Assembly: GCA_947176615.1 (NCBI GenBank)
Contig: CAMWRO010000057.1
Coordinates: 1 to 12,410 of the forward strand
Source: an uncultured Porphyromonadaceae bacterium
Lineage (GTDB): Bacteria; Bacteroidota; Bacteroidia; Bacteroidales; Muribaculaceae
DNA length: 12,410 bases
Reading direction: 5' to 3'
Positions within the stretch are counted from its first letter, which is position 1. Every line of letters begins with the position of its first letter. Below are positions 1 through 4,419 of this stretch, piece by piece. A program made the position numbers and the translations under genes. The notes beneath the pieces were generated by a model. It saw nothing but the letters and a program-made list of their open reading frames with translations. It did no database searches and was not told the DNA's origin.

Positions 1-205
1 CTATAAACGTGGTTCCTTCGGCCGGGGTGACAAACTTGGCAATCGCGAGAGAGTGAAGGATGTGATGACAATACAGATTGTCAATATCCTTGCGGGAAAT
101 GACGTTTATCTTCTCGTTCCACTCGGGATAGAGCTGTCCGAGCAATTCCAGTTGCCGACACTGCTCGGCACTGAGCTCGGGGAAATATTTCAGAATTTCT
201 TCCAT
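1..205 (-). CDS. rsmG: RsmG, 16S rRNA (guanine527-N7)-methyltransferase, N-terminal part
   Basis: Reading the minus strand from the ATG at 205 gives 68 residues with no stop, beginning MEEILKYFPELSAEQ and including WNEKINVISRKD and HHILHSLAIAKF. This is the characteristic N-terminal helical region of RsmG (GidB), ending just before the expected glycine-rich SAM-binding loop. The family methylates N7 of G527 in 16S rRNA using S-adenosylmethionine; loss gives low-level streptomycin resistance in several bacteria. The full protein is usually slightly over 200 residues, so about two thirds lies outside the window to the left. The gene is divergent from cvfB. Its start codon is only 6 bp from the edge of the inverted-repeat element at 212-412, so that element probably supplies its leader and perhaps its promoter. 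The identification rests on recognised family motifs, not on an alignment. Confidence 0.9.
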   Translation of the reverse strand, partial: MEEILKYFPELSAEQCRQLELLGQLYPEWNEKINVISRKDIDNLYCHHILHSLAIAKFVTPAEGTTFI

Positions 206-211
206 TTATGT

Positions 212-412
212 TTAAGTAGATATTCAAATTAAACCGATAATATGTTTCCAGTAGATGCGGAGTGGTGTCTTGCATATCAACAGCTTGTCCTTTTGGGCCG
301 TTTCGGACTTGTCGTTCAGTCGCATAGCTCGCTATGCTCCTTCGCTCCGCAGCCAAAACGCCTCCGAAATGACCGCGCTTTTGATATGCATTTAATCTGA
401 ACATCTACTTAA
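212..412. repeat. Nested inverted-repeat element, MITE/REP-like
   Basis: The ends, 212-233 and 391-412, are inverted repeats matching at 20 of 22 positions (mismatches at 222 and 227 on the left arm). A second, perfect 10-bp inverted repeat, TGCATATCAA at 271-280 and TTGATATGCA at 381-390, lies inside. Its right copy abuts the right terminal repeat, whereas the left copy is 37 bp inside the left one. The centre holds a 7-bp stem with a 2-base loop (322-328 and 331-337), and the arms between (281-321, 338-380) show further degenerate complementarity. Both outer ends are TTAA. No clear longer target duplication is visible in the flanks, and no credible protein is encoded. A non-autonomous mobile element or REP-like repeat is the best reading. 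I recall similar sequence between genes in Bacteroidales, but copy number cannot be judged from this window. Confidence 0.6.
225..232 (-). promoter_or_regulatory. Possible -7 box for rsmG inside the element's left terminal repeat
   Basis: On the minus strand these bases read TTAATTTG, matching six of the seven required positions of a Bacteroidetes -7 element only loosely in spacing terms (consensus TAnnTTTG, second base differs). It lies about 20 bp before the rsmG ATG, which would give a short leader. I see no good -33 TTG at the expected distance. The corresponding right terminal repeat reads TTAATCTG outward, a poorer match. Confidence 0.28.
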
Positions 413-450
413 CAAGAATTATCAGTAGGTTGTTTTAAAAACAAAGATAG

Positions 451-484
451 TTGATTATTTCGATTTTTTTGCAGTAATTTGCAG
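451..484 (+). promoter_or_regulatory. Candidate cvfB promoter region with a 10-bp-spaced direct repeat
   Basis: TTG at 451-453 is followed after 21 bp by TAATTTG at 475-481, which resembles the Bacteroidetes -33/-7 pair but has one base too few in the -7 box. TTTGCAG occurs twice, at 468-474 and 478-484, exactly one helical turn apart and overlapping the -7 region. The inferred start of transcription would be about 12 bp before the cvfB ATG. No other TAnnTTTG match is present between the element and the gene. Confidence 0.33.
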
Positions 485-499
485 TCAATTTAACACGAC

Positions 500-1339
500 A
501 TGGTAAAATTAGGAAAATATAACCGCCTCGCGGTAGTGAAAAATGTTGATTTCGGAGCCTACCTTGACGGCGGCGACGGTGTGGAAATTTTGTTGCCTGC
601 TCGCTACATCGGCTCTCCGCTGCAGCCGGGCGACGAGATAGAGGTGTTCATCTACAAGGATTCGGAAGGGCGACTCATAGCCACGACCGAGCATCCCTAT
701 GTCGAGGTGGGCCAGTTTGCCTTCCTCCAAGTCAGCGCGGTCAACAACGTGGGTGCGTTCCTCGACTGGGGCCTCCCCACCAAGGAACTCCTCGTGCCCT
801 ACAGCGAACAGAAAGGCAAACTGCGCGAAGGAATGATTGTGCCTGTCTACGTCTATGTCGACGATGCGACCAAGCGCATTGTCGCATCAGCTAAAATCGA
901 AAAATATCTCGGCAACAGCTTTCCCGAATTCCGTCAGCGGCAAGAGGTGCAGGCACTCGTTTACACACGCACCGAGATTGGCTACAAGGCAGTCGTCAAC
1001 AACCTTTTCAGCGGCATGATTTATGAAAATGAAATCTACCGCCCTCTCGAAATCGGCGAAACCGTCAAGGCTTATGTCAAGAATGTCAGACCCGACGGTA
1101 AACTTGACCTCACACTCTCAGGCACCGAAAACGACCGTGTCAACGAACTTGCCGAGCGCATCATGGACCGCCTTGACCGCGAACCCGACCGATTCCTCCC
1201 GATGGGCGACTTCTCGACCCCCGAGACTATAAAAGAAGTGTTCCAATGCTCCAAAAAAGACTTCAAGAAAGCCATCGGCCACCTTTTCCGCGACCACCGC
1301 ATCACCATCTCCCCCGCCGGAATCAAAAAAGAAAGCTGA
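500..1339 (+). CDS. cvfB: CvfB-family S1 RNA-binding protein
   Basis: The 279-residue product has the architecture of the CvfB/YitL family: three S1-like OB folds in tandem and a C-terminal winged helix. S1-like repeats lie roughly at residues 5-62 (VVKNVDFGAYLDGGDGVEILLP), 69-133 (VSAVNNVGAFLDWGL) and 147-208 (ending VRPDGKLDLTLSG). The winged helix covers about 232-272 (STPETIKEVF through FRDHRITIS). The length is normal for the family. In Staphylococcus and Streptococcus CvfB binds RNA and affects expression of virulence genes; the role in Bacteroidetes is not established. It is cytoplasmic, with no signal peptide. The ATG at 500 follows an AT-rich leader and is the first in frame. The gene is divergent from rsmG, and mntA begins five bases after its stop, suggesting shared transcription. 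Confidence 0.9.
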   Translation: MVKLGKYNRLAVVKNVDFGAYLDGGDGVEILLPARYIGSPLQPGDEIEVFIYKDSEGRLIATTEHPYVEVGQFAFLQVSAVNNVGAFLDWGLPTKELLVPYSEQKGKLREGMIVPVYVYVDDATKRIVASAKIEKYLGNSFPEFRQRQEVQALVYTRTEIGYKAVVNNLFSGMIYENEIYRPLEIGETVKAYVKNVRPDGKLDLTLSGTENDRVNELAERIMDRLDREPDRFLPMGDFSTPETIKEVFQCSKKDFKKAIGHLFRDHRITISPAGIKKES

Positions 1340-1344
1340 CAATC

Positions 1345-1647
1345 ATGCATTTAATAAACGATAATTTACAAAAACTTTTTGCCTTGTGTCATAAACACAA
1401 GGTCAAGAAACTATATGCATTCGGTTCTATTTTAACCTCGCGATTCAACGAAAAAAGCGATGTCGACATTCTTGTGGATTTTAACTCTGAAATAGACCAC
1501 AATAATTATGCAGATAACTTTTTTGATTTTTATCACGCCTTGAAAAGTCTATTCGGCCGTGATGTCGATCTCGTTGACGAAACCTCTATCCGGAATCCGT
1601 ATTTTAAAGAAGAACTTGAAGAAACAAAATATTTAATCTATGGATAG
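1345..1647 (+). CDS. mntA: MntA-like nucleotidyltransferase antitoxin
   Basis: The ATG at 1345 opens a 100-residue protein with the minimal nucleotidyltransferase signature GSX10DXD: G27-S28, then D39-V-D41, followed by the third metal-binding aspartate at D75 (RDVDLVDE). The same frame is open upstream to 1246, but that stretch overlaps the end of cvfB and has no family resemblance. The next gene encodes a HEPN protein and overlaps by 8 bp, the usual arrangement of type VII toxin-antitoxin modules. In the characterised Shewanella system MntA transfers AMP units to a tyrosine of HepT and silences it. All catalytic residues are intact here, so this copy should be active. Base composition is clearly more AT-rich than in cvfB or uvrA, suggesting acquisition by transfer. 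A perfect 8-bp stem-loop lies inside the gene at codons 13-20. The chemistry is inferred from the family. Confidence 0.88.
   Translation: MHLINDNLQKLFALCHKHKVKKLYAFGSILTSRFNEKSDVDILVDFNSEIDHNNYADNFFDFYHALKSLFGRDVDLVDETSIRNPYFKEELEETKYLIYG
1382..1402 (+). other. Perfect 8-bp stem-loop inside mntA
   Basis: CCTTGTGT at 1382-1389 is the exact reverse complement of ACACAAGG at 1395-1402, with loop CATAA. G1381 and T1403 could add a G-U pair in RNA. It begins 37 bases after the mntA start codon and encodes residues within LCHKHKVKK. It may be an mRNA hairpin that slows translation, an internal operator for self-regulation, or chance. It has no downstream T run, so it is not an intrinsic terminator. 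Confidence 0.5.
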
Positions 1648-1981
1648 GAAACTATATAAATATTTATCCGATATTCTTTCATCCATTCTTGAAATCGAAT
1701 CGTTTATGGTGGATCGTCCGAAAGAATATGCCACATTTTGTAACGACACCTTGTTTCGGAGAGGGATTGAACGGAATATTGAGATTATGGGGGAAGCCAT
1801 GAACCAAGTTCTAAAAATCAATCCTGATATTTCAATTACGGCAGCCCGAAAAGTTGTAGATACCCGAAACTTCGTTATTCATGCCTATGACTCTCTTAAA
1901 CCTGATATATTATGGGGAATTGTCATAAATCATCTGCCACTCTTGAAAAAAGAGGTTTCAATCCTTCTCAATCAAGAATAG
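1640..1981 (+). CDS. hepT: HepT-like HEPN toxin (DUF86 family)
   Basis: The 113-residue product is an all-helical HEPN protein of the HepT/DUF86 group. The catalytic motif RX4HXY is present as RNFVIHAY, with R76, H81 and Y83, followed by the typical DSLKPDILW. The helix around residues 44-58 (ERNIEIMGEAMNQVL) is another family hallmark. R and H form the RNase site; in the Shewanella protein the tyrosine of this motif is modified by MntA to block activity, and the toxin acts on tRNA. Here the tyrosine is retained, which fits control by the neighbouring nucleotidyltransferase. The ATG at 1640 lies 8 bp before the end of mntA, so translation is likely coupled and antitoxin is made first. The gene shares mntA's AT-rich composition. 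No signal peptide or membrane segment is seen. The RNA target is inferred. Confidence 0.88.
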   Translation: MDRKLYKYLSDILSSILEIESFMVDRPKEYATFCNDTLFRRGIERNIEIMGEAMNQVLKINPDISITAARKVVDTRNFVIHAYDSLKPDILWGIVINHLPLLKKEVSILLNQE

Positions 1982-2094
1982 AGTCGGCTGACTGATTCCT
2001 TTAATTTTATGAGCTATATTATTTCTCAGTTATTTTAAAAGAAACATCTTTGTTAAAATTCCTGTCAGCAGGGGATTTTGTCGCGGATTTTTCG

Positions 2095-2102
2095 TAACTT
2101 TG
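2095..2102 (+). promoter_or_regulatory. -7 box TAACTTTG directly before the T9SS cargo gene
   Basis: TAACTTTG is an exact match to the Bacteroidetes -7 consensus TAnnTTTG. It ends 6 bp before the ATG at 2109, so the transcript would start at or within a few bases of the start codon and be leaderless or nearly so. No clear TTG lies at the standard -33 distance. The box is the left arm of a 6-bp inverted repeat, TAACTT (2095-2100) and AAGTTA (2104-2109), which could bind a regulator. Confidence 0.55.
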
Positions 2103-2108
2103 TAAGTT

Positions 2109-3419
2109 ATGAAACCTGTCAGCGTAATTCTTTTCTCACTGTTGATGACGGCGGCTCCCGCAGGGGCGGCTAAACTGTCATTCTCAGGCAATTCCATGCA
2201 AGTCCTGACTGCCGACGCTCCCGCCTCGTCGGGACTTAACGACATCTATATTCTGAATGATATGTCAGGTGTGTCGGCCACTTACACAGCCTCTTCCCCG
2301 TCGGCTCAGGTAACTTGGTACCGTTACTCCAATCTCGGAGGCGGATATGCCGAGATTGTCGACGGAATCATCCGCAATGGCAACAACTGGACTCTCCCTG
2401 TGGCAGAAGGCGACATGGGGTATATAATCGAGGAAGGCACGACTCGTTATTATTGCTGGGTTGTCGACTACAGCCGGCACCCCTACGATGTCGACAACCT
2501 CCAGCCGGGGCCCGAGAGCGATTGCAGCCGCGTCCAGCTCCTTGTCGACGGAACCGGAGACCGCATCACCTACTACTCAATCAACGGGCAAGGACTGACA
2601 CTGTCACGCGACATAACGCTCGAATATAACACCCTTGTCTACAACAGTGACAACGGCACTTATGCGCAGACGCTCGCAACAGAGACGCTCGACTACCTTT
2701 CATCGTCAATTCATGCTCCCGCCCCACTTTGCGACACTTCGTTTTCGCTATCGGGCGACCGCTTTCTGCGCCAATGGGGGATGGAATCAACAGTTGATTC
2801 CCCCTCTGTCACGGCAACAGCTGTCGAGGCTCGGACATCGGCGGTTCAGACAACCCGCGACAACGATAACGAGAAAAAAGACGCATCGGGCGACGAACTT
2901 GGCGGCTCGGCTCCTGCCGAAATAGAATTTTCGGCAGCAGTGACCGATGCAGCAGTCTTTACCGAATGGCAGATTTCGACATATCCCGAGTTTGACGACA
3001 TAACGATGCGCATGCGTGAACTTGAAACCACCTACACGTTCCGTGAACTCGGCACGTTCTATGTGCGTTTCGTTTGTGCCGACGCCTCGGGAGAATGCGA
3101 GTATTACAGCGATATCTACACCGTTTCCATCGGGAATTCCTCGCTCCTGTGTCCCAATGCCTTCTCTCCCGGTGCAAGCGAGGGTGTCAACGACGAATGG
3201 AAGGTCAGCTACCGCTCGATTATTTCCTACGAATGTCACATTTTCAACCGCAACGGGGTGAAAATGATTTCGATGACTGACCCATCCCAAGGGTGGGACG
3301 GAAAGTATAACGGCAAACTCGTCCCGGCGGGAGTATACTACTATGTCATCAAGGCCACGGGTGCCGACGGCAAGAAATATAATCTCTCGGGAGATATTAA
3401 TATCGTAAATTACAAATAA
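2109..3419 (+). CDS. Secreted protein with T9SS type B (CHU_C-like) sorting domain, function unknown
   Basis: The 436-residue protein starts with a Sec signal peptide: K2, a hydrophobic core VILFSLLMTAAPAG, and likely cleavage after A20 (AGA). The C-terminal 90 residues or so are a gliding-motility-type sorting domain: CPNAFSP at 348-354, then NDEWKV, HIFNRNGVKM, GWDGKYNGKLVPAGVYYYVI and a final DINIV strand. This domain sends the passenger through the outer membrane via the type IX system and is normally removed or anchored at the surface. Residues about 270-345 look like a PKD/Ig-type beta fold (WQISTYPEFDD, FRELGTFYVRFVCAD). A charged, low-complexity linker lies at 243-266. I do not recognise residues 21-240, which contain C116, C139 and C208. 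There are no visible enzymatic motifs; an adhesin or structural surface role is possible but unproven. A near-leaderless promoter sits just upstream. Confidence 0.85.
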   Translation: MKPVSVILFSLLMTAAPAGAAKLSFSGNSMQVLTADAPASSGLNDIYILNDMSGVSATYTASSPSAQVTWYRYSNLGGGYAEIVDGIIRNGNNWTLPVAEGDMGYIIEEGTTRYYCWVVDYSRHPYDVDNLQPGPESDCSRVQLLVDGTGDRITYYSINGQGLTLSRDITLEYNTLVYNSDNGTYAQTLATETLDYLSSSIHAPAPLCDTSFSLSGDRFLRQWGMESTVDSPSVTATAVEARTSAVQTTRDNDNEKKDASGDELGGSAPAEIEFSAAVTDAAVFTEWQISTYPEFDDITMRMRELETTYTFRELGTFYVRFVCADASGECEYYSDIYTVSIGNSSLLCPNAFSPGASEGVNDEWKVSYRSIISYECHIFNRNGVKMISMTDPSQGWDGKYNGKLVPAGVYYYVIKATGADGKKYNLSGDINIVNYK

Positions 3420-3420
3420 C

Positions 3421-3442
3421 CGGTACCTTAAACAGGGCACCG
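3421..3442. other. Intergenic stem-loop before the lytic transglycosylase gene
   Basis: CGGTACC at 3421-3427 can pair with GGCACCG at 3436-3442 through six pairs around one A/C mismatch, which becomes a G-U pair if transcribed leftward. The loop is 8 bases. An A run, not a T run, follows on the plus strand, so it is not a rightward intrinsic terminator. It occupies half of the 40-bp gap and the A-rich stretch after it probably serves the downstream start. It may stabilise or process the mRNA, or be chance. Confidence 0.28.
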
Positions 3443-3459
3443 AAAAAACAACACTGATT

Positions 3460-4419
3460 ATGTCCACTATCCATAAAACCATCCTCGGCCTGATTGTTGC
3501 CGGATCATGCATTGCAGCATGTGCCCCGGGAGAGGACGCTATCGCGTCTACTCCCGCAGGAGAATTTTCGACCGTCGTTTCACCGGCAGTCCCCTCGTCA
3601 ATGACCTTCTGCGGTCAGAAAGTCGATTTGGACCGCACCGACATGTATGAACGCCTTGACAGGGAACTCACGTCACTGGCCTATACCCACGGTAACACAT
3701 TGCTTACCATCAAGCGTGCCAACCGTTTCTTTCCCATGATGGCCCCAATATTGAAACGCAACGGAGTGCCTGATGACATGCTTTATCTCGCCTGTATCGA
3801 AAGCACGCTCAACACCCGCGCCCTATCTCCCGCCAAGGCTGCCGGATTGTGGCAGTTCATGCCCGATACGGGACGACAGTATGGTCTGGAGGTCAACGAG
3901 TGGGTCGACGAGCGCTATCATCCCGAAAAAGCGACGGCAGCCGCGTGCCGCTATCTGAAAAAAGCCTACGAAAAATATGGCAACTGGGAATCGGTGGCCG
4001 CAAGTTACAACGGCGGTATGGGACGCATCTCGTCGGAACTTGACAAGCAGATTGTCAACTCGGCCTACGACCTGTACCTTGTCGACGAGACAACCCGCTA
4101 CATGTTCCGCCTCCTTGCCACAAAACTGATAATGGAACATCCCGCCGACTATGGTTTCCGCCTCAGTGACGACCAGCTGTATCAACCGATTGAGTACACC
4201 GAGGTTGAAGTGAGCGAGCCGGTCGACGACTGGGCGCTATGGGCCAAGCGCAAGGGTATCAACTACATGATTCTGCGCGAACACAACCCGTGGATACGTT
4301 CCAAGTCTCTGCCAAACAAATCGGGGAAAACCTACATTGTAAAGATTCCCACCAAGGAATCTCTTTCCCGGTCAGGACAGAAAAAGAAAACCTATAATTC
4401 CAATTGGACTGTAAAATGA
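3460..4419 (+). CDS. Lytic transglycosylase (SLT family 1, MltD-like catalytic domain), lipoprotein
   Basis: The 319-residue product has the goose-lysozyme-like SLT fold. The catalytic glutamate is E114 in LACIESTLN, followed by AAGLWQFMP at 127-135 and ASYNGG at 181-186, the three standard motifs of family 1 transglycosylases. Such enzymes cut the MurNAc-GlcNAc bond of peptidoglycan with formation of 1,6-anhydroMurNAc. The N terminus is a lipoprotein signal: H5-K6, a hydrophobic core, then lipobox IAAC with C21 followed by APGED. C17 (AGSC) is a weaker alternative. It is therefore probably anchored in the outer membrane, facing the periplasm. The tail after the domain (residues about 240-319, ending in a basic stretch) might resemble part of a LysM-like or SH3-like module, but I cannot assign one; canonical MltD carries LysM repeats. 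The stop codon overlaps the uvrA start as ATGA. Confidence 0.9.
   Translation: MSTIHKTILGLIVAGSCIAACAPGEDAIASTPAGEFSTVVSPAVPSSMTFCGQKVDLDRTDMYERLDRELTSLAYTHGNTLLTIKRANRFFPMMAPILKRNGVPDDMLYLACIESTLNTRALSPAKAAGLWQFMPDTGRQYGLEVNEWVDERYHPEKATAAACRYLKKAYEKYGNWESVAASYNGGMGRISSELDKQIVNSAYDLYLVDETTRYMFRLLATKLIMEHPADYGFRLSDDQLYQPIEYTEVEVSEPVDDWALWAKRKGINYMILREHNPWIRSKSLPNKSGKTYIVKIPTKESLSRSGQKKKTYNSNWTVK

Noticed and set aside
81..404. A 107-codon minus-strand frame across the element and into rsmG
   Set aside because: It is out of frame with rsmG, which is a clear gene in the same region, and most of it is the inverted-repeat element read as protein. Similar peptides may appear in databases because the element is repeated.
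206..499. A CRISPR array, tRNA or riboswitch in the rsmG-cvfB gap
   Set aside because: There are no regularly spaced direct repeats, no cloverleaf or CCA-adjacent acceptor stem, and no known aptamer core; the structure is inverted-repeat in nature.
1246..1344. Upstream extension of the mntA frame
   Set aside because: It lies inside the conserved winged-helix end of cvfB, has no nucleotidyltransferase similarity, and the ATG at 1345 gives the normal family length.
1982..1993. AGTC/GACT stem just after hepT as a terminator
   Set aside because: Only four base pairs with a four-base loop, and the following sequence is merely T-rich, not a clean T run.
2061..2072. CCTG/CAGG stem upstream of the T9SS gene as a terminator
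   Set aside because: Four base pairs only; the four T bases after it are too few and begin several bases downstream.
2787..3512. A 241-codon minus-strand open frame opposite the T9SS cargo gene
   Set aside because: It is antisense to a gene with a signal peptide and sorting domain, has no recognisable domain, and fits the shadow expected from the codon use of the plus strand.
4404..4415. TTG at 4404 as the uvrA start
   Set aside because: It would add only four residues; the in-frame ATG at 4416 overlapping the preceding stop is a more usual start.
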